Shown here in pieces: positions 1-7,653 of a DNA stretch of 23,387 nucleotides (positions are counted from its first letter, which is position 1; every line of letters starts with the position of its first letter). The DNA is taken from contig DASQHM010000261.1 of assembly GCA_035632095.1 (NCBI GenBank), positions 1 through 23,387 of the forward strand. Reading direction: 5' to 3'. A program made the translations under genes and the position numbers. The notes beneath the pieces were generated by a model. The model had not been told where the DNA came from, did no database searches, and was given only the letters and a program-made list of their open reading frames with translations. The stretch comes from DASQHM01 sp035632095. Its GTDB lineage: Bacteria; Pseudomonadota; Alphaproteobacteria; Ferrovibrionales; Ferrovibrionaceae.

Positions 1-1771
1 TCCAGCGCGCGCCGAATACGGGTTCTTTGTGCGGCGTCGGCGGCAACTCCCAGGCGCCGGTCGACGGCGGTCTGATCTCGGCATCGACATGCACGTCGAG
101 CAGAAACGGCTTGTTGGCCCTTATTGCGTGCTCCAACGCGCCCTTGAAATCCTCCGATTTGGTCACGGTGAGGCCTTCGACGCCGGCCGCGCGCGCCCAT
201 GCGGCGAAATCGGGATTGTACGGCGTCTTGTTGGGGCCCTCGTGGAACATGGTGCCGAGTTCGCGGCCGCCGAACATTCCGAGCTGGATGTCCCGGATCG
301 ATGCCCAGCCGAAGTTGTTCCAGATCACCCAAACCACCGGAATGTCGTACTCCACCGCGGTGCAGAGCACGTGCGGCACCATGCTGAAGCAGCCGTCGCC
401 GGCAATCGCCACGACAGGCCGGTCCGGCGCCGCAAGTTTGGCGCCAAGGGCGCCCGCCGCGCCGAAGCCCATACCGGAAAAACCCCAGGAGTTGAGCATG
501 GTCTGCGGCCGTCGCGCGTTCCAAAACTGCATGTACCAATTGTGATTTACGCCCACATCGCATGCGAGGATGGCGTCATCCGGCAGCACCGTTTGGCAAT
601 CGGCGACGACGCGCTCGGGCCGGATCGGACTGGAATGCAAATCGAAGTTCGGCTGCGTGAATTGCTCCCATTTGGCGCGCCATGTCTTGATGTCGGCGTG
701 CCAGGTGGCGAGCGCCCGCCCGCGCTTGGGCGCGCGCCGCTCGATCTCGGCCAGCAGCTGCCGCAGAAAAGTCCGGGCATCGGCGAGAACGCCGATGTCG
801 GGGGGATAGTTGCGGCCAAGCTCGGCCGGATCGAGGTCGACATGGATCAGTTTGCTGTGCGGAAAATTCCATGAATAGCCCGGCAGCCACGACGACGCGG
901 AGCGGTCATCGAAACGGGCGCCGACGGCGAGGACGACGTCGGCGCGCCGGCCTGCTTCGTTCGCCGGATAGGCGCCGTTGCGGCCAATGAAACCGAGCGA
1001 CAGCGGATCCATCATGTCGAGACAGCCCATGCCGTTCGGCGAGGAAATGACCGGAATTTGCAGGCGATGCGCGAGCTCCGTCAACTCGCCGCCCGCTTCG
1101 GAAAGCGTGGCCCCATGACCGATGAAGAGGACCGGCCGCTCGGCATTCAGAAGCAAGTCGACGCAAGCCGCCACCTGCTCCGGCGCAGCCCCGCTCCGTT
1201 GCGCGTTCAGCGGCGGCGCGGCCGGCGGAATCTCTACATCGTCTTCTTCCTGGAAGACGTTGAACGGGACATCCACGTTCACCGGCCCGGGACGCCCGGC
1301 CATCATCGTGGTCATCGCCTGACGCAGCGCGAGTGGCAGCATATCGACGCGCGTCGGCTGGAAACTGCGTTTCACCACTGGGCGGATGATGTTGGGAAAA
1401 TCCGCCTGGAAGTGACGGTTGATTTCTTGGAACGGGCTTCGGTTGAACTGCTGCGTCGGCACGTTCGCAGTAATCGCAAATACTGCCGAGGAATCCGACA
1501 GCGCGACCGCGAGCGGCATCACGATGTTGCACGAGCCGGGCCCGCACGACGTCAGCGTCGCCACCGGTTCGTGGCGCACGCGAAAATACGCATCCGCCAT
1601 ATGTCCGGCGACTTGCTCGTGGCGCGGCGAAACCATTGTTATCCGGTCGCGCGCGTCATGGAGGGAATCAAGCATGCCGACGTTGCCGTGCCCGCAAATG
1701 CCAAAGACGTAAGGGATCCTGTTCTTGATGAGATACTCGGTGACCAGGTCGGCGCCCTTCATTCTTGCCAT
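1..1771 (-). CDS. Thiamine-diphosphate-dependent enzyme, acetolactate synthase large-subunit-like (3' end off window)
   Basis: About 590 codons are open from the ATG at 1769-1771 to the window edge, so only the extreme C-terminus should be missing (family usually 550-600 residues). A purine-rich GGAGA lies 8 bases before the ATG. The three usual parts are visible. The N-terminal Pyr domain has the catalytic glutamate in HEQVAGHMADAY (E52). A central FAD/nucleotide-like domain (about 190-330) contains FIGHGATL and VVLAVGARFDDR. The C-terminal PP domain has GDG at 458-460 and NN at 485-486, the metal/ThDP-binding motif. Such enzymes cleave or form C-C bonds next to a carbonyl (acetolactate synthase, glyoxylate carboligase, sulfoacetaldehyde acetyltransferase, decarboxylases). 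No acetolactate-synthase small-subunit gene is visible beside it, and the context is catabolic, so true branched-chain amino acid synthesis is unlikely. The substrate is unknown. Family assignment is secure; reaction is not. Confidence 0.9.
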   Translation of the reverse strand, partial: MARMKGADLVTEYLIKNRIPYVFGICGHGNVGMLDSLHDARDRITMVSPRHEQVAGHMADAYFRVRHEPVATLTSCGPGSCNIVMPLAVALSDSSAVFAITANVPTQQFNRSPFQEINRHFQADFPNIIRPVVKRSFQPTRVDMLPLALRQAMTTMMAGRPGPVNVDVPFNVFQEEDDVEIPPAAPPLNAQRSGAAPEQVAACVDLLLNAERPVLFIGHGATLSEAGGELTELAHRLQIPVISSPNGMGCLDMMDPLSLGFIGRNGAYPANEAGRRADVVLAVGARFDDRSASSWLPGYSWNFPHSKLIHVDLDPAELGRNYPPDIGVLADARTFLRQLLAEIERRAPKRGRALATWHADIKTWRAKWEQFTQPNFDLHSSPIRPERVVADCQTVLPDDAILACDVGVNHNWYMQFWNARRPQTMLNSWGFSGMGFGAAGALGAKLAAPDRPVVAIAGDGCFSMVPHVLCTAVEYDIPVVWVIWNNFGWASIRDIQLGMFGGRELGTMFHEGPNKTPYNPDFAAWARAAGVEGLTVTKSEDFKGALEHAIRANKPFLLDVHVDAEIRPPSTGAWELPPTPHKEPVFGARW

Positions 1772-2107
1772 AAGCTTCGTCTCCGTTCTCACCCGCAGCA
1801 CCGCACGCCGCCAAGGTATAATTGCGACAATGTGGCAGCGACTTTAATGATATCGGTGAGACGCTGACAAGGCCGGGTGACGCCAATCGAACGTCCCATC
1901 CACTTTGCGGTCGTTGTCGGAGGGGGCAGCGTTGTCGTGCCGGATCGGGGCTCTACCACGGGGCGGAACCGCGCGCGGCACCGCTTCACCTGCCCGTGCC
2001 AGGTGCGACGTCCGGCGATACCGGAGATGACGTCTCCTTAGCCATGCAGCGCGCGGCAATCGCGGCATCCCTGTTCTGCAGCGAGGTCCGGCGACCGGCT
2101 CCAGCCT
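1772..2107. other. 336-bp spacer between the tetR-type gene and the ThDP-enzyme gene
   Basis: No convincing gene was found; the short open frames here are not gene-like. It holds two adjacent inverted repeats (1987-2005 and 2007-2034, described separately) and the ribosome-binding site of the minus-strand ThDP enzyme. No clear sigma-70 promoter could be chosen for that gene. A TATAAT at 1817-1822 reads on the plus strand, away from it, and has no -35 partner. Confidence 0.5.
1987..2034. repeat. Two tandem inverted repeats downstream of the TetR gene
   Basis: CACCTG (1987-1992) pairs with CAGGTG (2000-2005) around a 7-base loop. Immediately after it, GACGT+CCGG (2007-2015) pairs with CCGG (2021-2024) and ACGTC (2030-2034), with a 5-base loop and a 5-base bulge. 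Both sit about 75-120 bp past the TetR stop codon in its direction of transcription. Neither is followed by a T-run on the minus strand, so a classic intrinsic terminator is not supported. They could be a factor-dependent 3' end, a regulator site for the ThDP gene, or chance in GC-rich DNA. Confidence 0.35.
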
Positions 2108-2773
2108 CTAGGAGCGGTTGCTTCGGTGCTGCCGGCCGCTGCCATTGATGCGCACTTCGCGAAGCGCCGAGTCAACCAGCGACCTGGCGATCCAGCCGGC
2201 GATATTCTCGATCTCCTTGTGGCTCGAACCCCAGATGTCGCGCAGCACGACATAGGCCTCGATGCCGTAGATCACCGACAGCGCCCGCACCAGGCGGTCG
2301 AAGCGCCGCTTGCCTAAAGTCTTCTTCAACGGCTCGACGGCATGACTCAGTATCTTGATGCGATGTCCGCGCCGATAAGGCTCCTCGGCCAAAGTGCCGG
2401 CACGCTCCTGCGCCCCGTGTTCGAGCGAGAGCTGGAGAGCGGCGCGCAATTCGGGCTCGTATTCCTTGAAGCGCGGAAAGGTGTGGGCGAACAAGTCCCG
2501 TATCCGCTCCTGCGCATCCGGCTTGACGGATGCAAGTATGCGCACCGGCCCCAGACTGTGCTCGACGATCGCTGAGATGAGCTTGCTGCGGCTTGGAAAG
2601 TAGCGATACGCGGTAGCGCGCGATACACGTGCGCGCGCCGCAACCTCCGCGACAGACGGTATATGGCCGTCTTGCAGCAGCGCGTGCGCTTCGTCCAGCA
2701 GCAGCCGCAGCGTTCGGGCCTTCGGCCCGGCGAGTTGGCGGCCCTGATCGTACCAAGCGAACTCAGAGCGCAT
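2108..2773 (-). CDS. TetR/AcrR-family transcriptional regulator
   Basis: A 221-residue protein of normal TetR length. The N-terminal three-helix DNA-binding domain is clear: SVAEVAARARVSRATAYRYF at about 40-59, followed by SRSKLISAIVEH, the usual tail of the TetR recognition helix. The remaining roughly 150 residues form the ligand/dimer domain, which gives no clue to the ligand. The gene reads away from the amidohydrolase-transporter run and lies upstream of the ThDP enzyme on the same strand. The 515-bp gap to the divergent amidohydrolase gene is a natural place for its operator. By analogy with the family it is probably a repressor of one or both flanking units, relieved by a pathway compound; this is inference. 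A start a few codons further in is possible, as the first 18 residues are not conserved-looking. Confidence 0.9.
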   Translation of the reverse strand: MRSEFAWYDQGRQLAGPKARTLRLLLDEAHALLQDGHIPSVAEVAARARVSRATAYRYFPSRSKLISAIVEHSLGPVRILASVKPDAQERIRDLFAHTFPRFKEYEPELRAALQLSLEHGAQERAGTLAEEPYRRGHRIKILSHAVEPLKKTLGKRRFDRLVRALSVIYGIEAYVVLRDIWGSSHKEIENIAGWIARSLVDSALREVRINGSGRQHRSNRS

Positions 2774-2837
2774 TCTTCACCCGGTCACGCTTGTGTCTTT
2801 CCTGCTCTGCGACTACGATAAAACATAATTCGCTGTG

Positions 2838-2872
2838 AGACGGTCGTCTTATTTTGAGGCGTCTGTCTTATT
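2838..2872. promoter_or_regulatory. Candidate TetR operator: palindrome AGACGGTCGTCT plus direct repeat
   Basis: AGACG-GT-CGTCT at 2838-2849 is a perfect 5-bp inverted repeat with a 2-bp centre. GTCTTATT occurs at 2846-2853 and again at 2865-2872, 19 bp apart (about two helical turns). The block lies 65-100 bp upstream of the TetR start codon and in the AT-rich part of the divergent region, where an autoregulated TetR repressor would be expected to bind. No binding data are implied. Confidence 0.4.
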
Positions 2873-2941
2873 GGTGACTTTCTACCCCGGCGGGAGGAGC
2901 CTTGATGCGGGGCGCCGCGAATCGGTGGAGAGGCCAACGGC

Positions 2942-2986
2942 GCTGCGCCATGCGTCCCGTCGGCGGGACGCGCATGGCGGGGCAGC
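2942..2986. repeat. Long bulged hairpin in the divergent region
   Basis: Left arm GCTG (2942-2945), CGCCAT (2946-2951), GC, GTCCCG (2954-2959); four-base loop TCGG (2960-2963); right arm CGGGAC (2964-2969), GCGC, ATGGCG (2974-2979), then a GGG bulge and CAGC (2983-2986). That gives about 18 base pairs broken only by a 2-base and a 3-base bulge, far stronger than nearby inverted repeats. Read on the plus strand it is followed by CCTTTC, not a T-run, so it is not a standard terminator. It could be a structured leader of the operon, a REP-like element or a remnant of something mobile. Confidence 0.55.
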
Positions 2987-3288
2987 CTTTCGATGATCGC
3001 GGCGTTGGGTCGAGTGCGCTGATTGTTGCCTCGAACCTGGCCAAAGCCTCCCCCGACGAATACGGGTGGCGGAGGTTGTCGCCCTCGACGCCGTCGACGG
3101 ACGATGCGCCCCGGCCGATACCACTGCGTGGCCTGCGGGGCGCAAGCATCACCACGGATATGAATTGCCAATCAACTTTTTCGGGTGAGCTCGACGAAAA
3201 TCGTGCCAGGTTTGCGTACAGCACCGTTTCCCGGCAGCCGGTCCGGTGACGATGGTTCGACCGCCTCGATACGCATTGGAGGATTGAG

Positions 3289-4575
3289 ATGGCAAACGTG
3301 CTCTTCACCAATGTGCGGATACTCGACGGCAGCGGGGCACAACCCTACCCCGGTGAAGTTCTGGTGCAAGGCAATCGCATTGCCAAGGTCGCGCGCGGCG
3401 CGCGCGCGATTCAGCTCGGAGGCGTCACCGCGATCGACGGCGCCGGCGCCTTGTTGATGCCGGGGATGACCGAAGCGCACACGCATTTCTCCTGGAACGA
3501 CCAGCCGACCCTAAACGCGATCCAGCGCATGCCGACGGAAGAGCACATTCTCTGGTGCGCGCATATCGCGAAACGCTACCTCGACATGGGCTGGACCTCA
3601 TGCGTCGGCGCGGCAACCGCAAAACCTCGCCTCGACGTGGTAATCCGCAATGCGATCCAATCGGGACAGATCGTCGGGCCGCGCTATTTGGCCGCGAGCC
3701 AGGAGATCACCGTGCCGGGCGGGCTTGCCGACGAAACCTTGCCGCATCTGCCGTTTCCGGAGTTCAGCTTCGGCGCTGTCGTGAACGGCGCCGAGGACAT
3801 GCGCGGCGTCGTGCGCAAGTTCCTCAAGTACGGTGTCGATACCATCAAGCTCAACCTCTCCGGCGAATATATCGCTGGCATACCGGCCGAATTCACCCCG
3901 ATGACCAATGCGGAGATCGCGGTTGCGGTGGAAGAGGCGCACATGCGCGGCAAGCGCATCGCCGCCCATGCGCGCTCCTGCGAATCGGTGAAGCAATGCG
4001 TGCGCCACGGGATCGAGCTGATCTATCACGCGAGCTTCACCGACGAAGAAGCTCTCGACATGCTGGAGGCCAACAAGGACAAGCATTTCGTCGCTCCCGG
4101 CATCGCCTGGTTGATCAAGACATCGCATCACGCCGCCGAGTGGGGCATCACTCCCGAAATCGCCAAGAACATGGGCTACCACCGCGAACTCGAGATCGCC
4201 ATCGAATCGCTGAAGAAGATGCACAAGCGAGGCATCCGCATCCTGCCCGGCGGCGACTACGGTTTTGCCTGGATCAAGCACGGCACCAACGCCACCGATC
4301 TGGAGTACTTCGTCAAATATCTCGGCTTCACGCCGATGGAAGCTCTGCGCGCAGCGACTGAGCTTGGCGGCCAGATCATGATGAAGGGCAGCGAACTTGG
4401 CCAGGTCAAGGAGGGTTACCTCGCGGACCTGCTCCTGGTCGATGGCGATCCGCTGGCGAATATCGCGATCTTGCAGGACCCGTCCCGCTTGGTCGCGATC
4501 ATGAAGGACGGCGTCTTTCACAAGCAGCCCGAAATCCGGTCGGCGCGCAGCCTGCGGCCGGCATCCGTGGCTTGA
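3289..4575 (+). CDS. Metal-dependent amidohydrolase, imidazolonepropionase/prolidase-like subgroup (copy 1)
   Basis: A 428-residue amidohydrolase-superfamily enzyme. The start is fixed by GGAGGA six bases upstream. Metal and catalytic residues of the (beta/alpha)8 barrel can be followed: EAHTHFSWN with H64 and H66 after strand 1, a likely carboxylated lysine in IKLNLSG (K187), AAHARS (H227), IYHASF (H247) and the proton-shuttle aspartate in PGGDYGFAW (D323). A C-terminal beta-sandwich segment (LGQVKEGYLADLLLVDGDPL) is typical. There is no signal peptide, so it is cytosolic. Relatives hydrolyse cyclic amides or Xaa-Pro/Xaa-Lys-type dipeptides; the substrate here is unknown. It is the first gene of the plus-strand run and is about two-thirds identical by eye to the protein at 5414-6703, with all metal ligands kept in both. 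Confidence 0.93.
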   Translation: MANVLFTNVRILDGSGAQPYPGEVLVQGNRIAKVARGARAIQLGGVTAIDGAGALLMPGMTEAHTHFSWNDQPTLNAIQRMPTEEHILWCAHIAKRYLDMGWTSCVGAATAKPRLDVVIRNAIQSGQIVGPRYLAASQEITVPGGLADETLPHLPFPEFSFGAVVNGAEDMRGVVRKFLKYGVDTIKLNLSGEYIAGIPAEFTPMTNAEIAVAVEEAHMRGKRIAAHARSCESVKQCVRHGIELIYHASFTDEEALDMLEANKDKHFVAPGIAWLIKTSHHAAEWGITPEIAKNMGYHRELEIAIESLKKMHKRGIRILPGGDYGFAWIKHGTNATDLEYFVKYLGFTPMEALRAATELGGQIMMKGSELGQVKEGYLADLLLVDGDPLANIAILQDPSRLVAIMKDGVFHKQPEIRSARSLRPASVA

Positions 4576-4603
4576 CGATGGTCGAACAGGAAACGATGGG
4601 ATC

Positions 4604-5401
4604 GTGGCAACCGAGATGATCGATCGCATGGCCGTGGAAATCGACGCCCCCGTCGGCGGCGGGGGCGATGCCGTGCTGATGATCCACGGTCTCGGCGGCA
4701 CTTCGAACGTCTTCACGCCGCTCCTGCCGGCGTTCACCCGGCTATTGAAGCTGCGCTTCGATCTTCCCGGTTCCGGGCGCTCCTACCGCGTGGAAGGCCC
4801 TTTATCGATCGGCCGCATGCTCCATGCCGCGATCCGCGTGCTCGGCGCCAAGGAGATTGGGCGCGCACACGTGGTCGCTCATTCGCTCGGCACCATCGTG
4901 GCGTCGCACCTCGCCGTCGTCGAACCGAAGCTGGTGCGCAGCTTGGCGCTCTTCGGGCCGCTCCTGGCGCCGTCCGATCCGGCACGCGGCGCGATCCGGG
5001 CGCGCGCGGCGAAAGCGCGCGCGGAAGGGGTCGCCGGCATGCAAGCGATCGCCGATGAGCTGGTGCGGGCCGCGACCTCGGCGGAAACCAAAGCGCGCCG
5101 TCCCGCGGCGGTTGCCTTTGTCCGCGAATCCCTCATGCGGCAGGATCCCGACGGCTATGCGCGGACTTGCGACGCGCTGGCCGACGCGGCGCCGGCCGAC
5201 CCGTCCCGCATCGGTTGCCCGGCGCTGCTCGTGACAGGCGACGAAGACGCCGTTGCCCCGCCCCAATCCGTGCGCGCGATGGGCGAGCGGATCGCCGGCG
5301 CGCAGGTCGAAGTCCTGCGCGGCTGCGGCCATTGGACTCCGGTCGAGAAACCCGAGGATTGCACGGAACTGCTGCGGCGGTTCTACGAGCGGCGCTTTTA
5401 G
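4604..5401 (+). CDS. Alpha/beta-fold hydrolase
   Basis: A 265-residue single-domain alpha/beta hydrolase. It shows the oxyanion-hole motif HGLGG (28-32), the nucleophile elbow AHSLG (Ser94), the acid in TGDEDAV (Asp215 is the best candidate) and the terminal His243 in GCGHW. The pattern resembles 3-oxoadipate enol-lactonase and C-C/ester hydrolases, so an ester, lactone or amide bond is the likely target. The start is uncertain. GTG 4604 gives the longest frame, with AGGA about 13 bases upstream; ATG 4616 or ATG 4628 in the same frame would remove 4 or 8 residues. It sits between two paralogous amidohydrolase genes, and its stop codon is part of the next gene's ribosome-binding site, indicating co-translation and a shared pathway. 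Confidence 0.9.
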   Translation: MATEMIDRMAVEIDAPVGGGGDAVLMIHGLGGTSNVFTPLLPAFTRLLKLRFDLPGSGRSYRVEGPLSIGRMLHAAIRVLGAKEIGRAHVVAHSLGTIVASHLAVVEPKLVRSLALFGPLLAPSDPARGAIRARAAKARAEGVAGMQAIADELVRAATSAETKARRPAAVAFVRESLMRQDPDGYARTCDALADAAPADPSRIGCPALLVTGDEDAVAPPQSVRAMGERIAGAQVEVLRGCGHWTPVEKPEDCTELLRRFYERRF

Positions 5402-5405
5402 GAGG
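5400..5405 (+). promoter_or_regulatory. Ribosome-binding site AGGAGG overlapping the upstream stop codon
   Basis: The TAG stop of the alpha/beta hydrolase (5399-5401) shares its last two bases with a perfect AGGAGG, followed by an 8-base spacer and ATG 5414. This fixes the start of the second amidohydrolase and suggests translational coupling. Confidence 0.85.
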
Positions 5406-5413
5406 CGAATGAC

Positions 5414-6703
5414 ATGGCCAATATCCTGTTCACCAACGTTCGCATCATCGACGGCACGGGCGCCGCACCCTATGCGGGCGAGGTGCTGATCCAAGGCAAC
5501 CGGATCTCGCGGATGAGCCGCGGCCGGGGCACGGTTCCGATGGCCGGCGTCAACGTCATCGATGGCGCCGGTGCGACGCTCATGCCGGGCTTGGTGGAAG
5601 CGCATACGCATTTCGCCTGGAACAATGCGGCGACGCTCGACGGCATCCAGATCATGCCGTTGGAAGAGCACATGCTGTGGACGGCCGGCGTCGCCAAGAC
5701 CTATCTCGAGCACGGCTGGACCTCCTGCGTCGGCGCGGCGACCGCCAAGCCGCGCCTCGACGTGGTGGTGCGCAACGCGATCAACGAGGGGCTAATTCCC
5801 GGCCCGCGCTATATGGCGGCGAGCCAGGAGATCACCGTTGCCGGTTCGCTTGGCGATGACATGCTGCCGCATCTGCCCTATCCGGAATTCAGCTTCGGCC
5901 AGGTGGTCAGCGGCCCGGAGGAGATGCGCAAGGTGGTGCGCATGTTCCTGAAGTACGGCGTCGATTCCATCAAGCTCAACCTCTCCGGCGACAACCTGAC
6001 CCCGATGTCCGACGCCAGGACGACTTGGATGAGCGACGAAGAAGTCGCGATGGCAGTGCGCGAGACGAAGCTGCGGGGCAAGCGCGTCGCCGTGCATGCG
6101 CGAAGCTGCGATTCGATCAAGCAGGCGCTCCGCCACGGGTGCGAGGTGATCTATCACGCAAGCTTCACCGACGAAGAGGCGCTCGACATGTTGGAGGCGA
6201 ACAAGGACAAGGTGTTCGTGGCGCCCGGCCTTTCCGTGATTGTCCGGCTGCTTTACGACGGCAAGGAGTGGGGCATCCCGCACGACCGCGCCGTGCAGCT
6301 CGGCTACGCCATCGAGCTGGAGGCGGTCGAGAAGAGTCTCCGCGCCATGCACAAGCGCGGTGTCCGCGTTTTGCCTGGCGGAGACTACGGCTTTGCCTGG
6401 GCGCGCCACGGCGAAAACGCCAAGGACCTGCAATATCTCGTCAAATATGCCGGCATGACGCCAATGGAGGCGCTGCTTTCGGCGACCAAGTTCGGCGGCC
6501 AGATCATGAAGCGCGGCGACGAACTGGGCCAGGTCCAGGAGGGCTTCCTCGCCGATCTGCTCTTGGTCGACGGCGACCCTCTGGCCGACCTGTCGATCCT
6601 GCTCGATCAAAAGAAGCTGCTCGGCATCATGAAGGACGGCGTCTTCCACAAGGAGCCCGAGATCCGCTCCGCGCGCAACCGCTGGAGCCTGCCCGCCGCA
6701 TGA
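5414..6703 (+). CDS. Metal-dependent amidohydrolase, imidazolonepropionase/prolidase-like subgroup (copy 2)
   Basis: A 429-residue paralogue of the enzyme at 3289-4575. Both begin MAN(V/I)LFTNVRI and end with IMKDGVFHK.PEIRSAR. All metal ligands seen in copy 1 are present: EAHTHFAWN, IKLNLSG, VHARS, IYHASF and PGGDYGFAW. The main differences lie in the region after the lysine (about 192-207, where copy 2 has DNLTPMSDARTTWMSDEE) and in a segment after VAPG (about 270-300). In this superfamily such loops over the barrel mouth often set substrate choice, so the two copies probably act on different but related compounds, or form a heteromer. The stop overlaps the LivH start (ATGA), tying the hydrolases to the transporter. 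No export signal is present. Confidence 0.93.
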   Translation: MANILFTNVRIIDGTGAAPYAGEVLIQGNRISRMSRGRGTVPMAGVNVIDGAGATLMPGLVEAHTHFAWNNAATLDGIQIMPLEEHMLWTAGVAKTYLEHGWTSCVGAATAKPRLDVVVRNAINEGLIPGPRYMAASQEITVAGSLGDDMLPHLPYPEFSFGQVVSGPEEMRKVVRMFLKYGVDSIKLNLSGDNLTPMSDARTTWMSDEEVAMAVRETKLRGKRVAVHARSCDSIKQALRHGCEVIYHASFTDEEALDMLEANKDKVFVAPGLSVIVRLLYDGKEWGIPHDRAVQLGYAIELEAVEKSLRAMHKRGVRVLPGGDYGFAWARHGENAKDLQYLVKYAGMTPMEALLSATKFGGQIMKRGDELGQVQEGFLADLLLVDGDPLADLSILLDQKKLLGIMKDGVFHKEPEIRSARNRWSLPAA

Positions 6704-7653
6704 CGACGACCTCCGCCCGGCGGCTGTTCTGGTGGATCGTGATCGGCGTGCCGCTCGCCGCGTTCGCCGTTTGGGCGCTCGATGACAATGCCAAGCAATT
6801 TTGCTCGACCTTGCTCAATGGCATCACCCTAGCCGCCCTTTACTTTCTCGTGGCAAGCGGGTTCACGCTCATATTCGGGCTGATGCGCAACGTCAATCTG
6901 GCGCATGGCTCGCTGTATCTCTTCGGCGCCTATATGGGCTGGATCGTGGGCGACGCCACGGATAACTGGTTCCTGGCGGTCGGCGTTGGTTTCGCCTCGT
7001 CCGCGTTGGTCGGCCTGCTGCTTCAGGTGAGCATCTTCCGCTTCATGCAGGGCCAGGAACTGCGGCAGACGCTGGTGACGATCGGCATTTCGATCGTGCT
7101 GGCCGACCTGATGCTGTGGTGGTTCGGCGGCGAGATCTACTCGTTCGATCCGCCGCGCGCGATCTACAAGTCCATTCCGCTTCTCGTGATCCCGAAGTAT
7201 CCGACATATCGCGTGGTAGTGCTCGGCATCGCCATCGTCATCGGCTTCCTCCTCTGGTGGTTCCTCAATCGCACGCGCGTCGGGATGATGATCCGGGCCG
7301 GCGTCGATGACCGCGGCATGCTGGCGGCATCCGGCGTCAATGTGCAGCGCGTCTTTGCCATCACCTTCGCCATCGGCGCCGGGTTGGCCGGATTCGCGGG
7401 TGTGATCGGCGGCTCCGCGCTTTCCATCTCGCCGGGCGAGGATACGCGCTACCTATTGGCGTCGCTGGTCGTGGTCATCGTCGGCGGAATGGGCAGCATT
7501 CCCGGCGCTGCCATCGGTGCGTTGCTCATCGGGCTCGCCGAACAGTTCGGCCTGTCCTATGCGCCCACCTATGGCATCGTCTTCACCTTCCTCATCATGG
7601 TCTTGGTGCTGGCGTTCCGGCCGAACGGCATCCTCGGCAGGAGGACCGCATGA
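6700..7653 (+). CDS. livH: Branched-chain amino acid-type ABC transporter permease LivH
   Basis: The start is taken as the ATG at 6700, which overlaps the preceding TGA (ATGA); the frame continues far upstream without a stop, but that part is antisense-like shadow of the amidohydrolase. The result is a 317-residue protein of usual LivH length. It has about eight hydrophobic segments, beginning with WWIVIGVPLAAFAVWAL, and the LivH hallmark GFTLIFGLMRNVNLAHGSLY near residues 53-72. Late motifs are GMMIRAGVDDRGMLAASGVN, the coupling loop that meets the ATPase, and VVVIVGGMGSIPGAAIGALL. It should pair with LivM as the inner-membrane channel of a HAAT transporter. Family members carry branched amino acids but also amides, urea and aromatic acids, so substrate is open. 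Confidence 0.93.
   Translation: MTTTSARRLFWWIVIGVPLAAFAVWALDDNAKQFCSTLLNGITLAALYFLVASGFTLIFGLMRNVNLAHGSLYLFGAYMGWIVGDATDNWFLAVGVGFASSALVGLLLQVSIFRFMQGQELRQTLVTIGISIVLADLMLWWFGGEIYSFDPPRAIYKSIPLLVIPKYPTYRVVVLGIAIVIGFLLWWFLNRTRVGMMIRAGVDDRGMLAASGVNVQRVFAITFAIGAGLAGFAGVIGGSALSISPGEDTRYLLASLVVVIVGGMGSIPGAAIGALLIGLAEQFGLSYAPTYGIVFTFLIMVLVLAFRPNGILGRRTA

Larger units (their letters stand above)
2774..3288. promoter_or_regulatory. 515-bp divergent control region between the TetR gene and the amidohydrolase-transporter run
   Basis: No believable gene was found; overlapping small frames on both strands show no recognisable domain. The TetR-proximal part (2810-2880) is clearly more AT-rich than the flanks and contains the palindrome at 2838-2849 and a direct repeat of GTCTTATT. 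Further in is the long hairpin 2942-2986. The last bases carry the GGAGGA ribosome-binding site (3278-3283) of the first amidohydrolase. No promoter hexamer pair matched sigma-70 well on either strand. Over 400 bp of sequence between the AT-rich part and the first gene suggests either a long leader or a decayed element. Confidence 0.5.

Noticed and set aside
1817..1822. Perfect TATAAT on the plus strand
   Set aside because: No -35 element at 16-18 bp and no gene downstream on that strand.
2868..3311. Open frames of 115 codons (plus, 2902-3249) and 147 codons (minus, 2868-3311) in the divergent region
   Set aside because: No recognisable domain, low-complexity arginine/proline/serine-rich composition, no good ribosome-binding site, and mutual overlap in opposite directions; typical of GC-rich noncoding sequence.
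6025..6699. Upstream extension of the LivH frame into the amidohydrolase gene
   Set aside because: The extension is arginine-rich out-of-frame sequence; LivH length and hydrophobicity fit the ATG at 6700.
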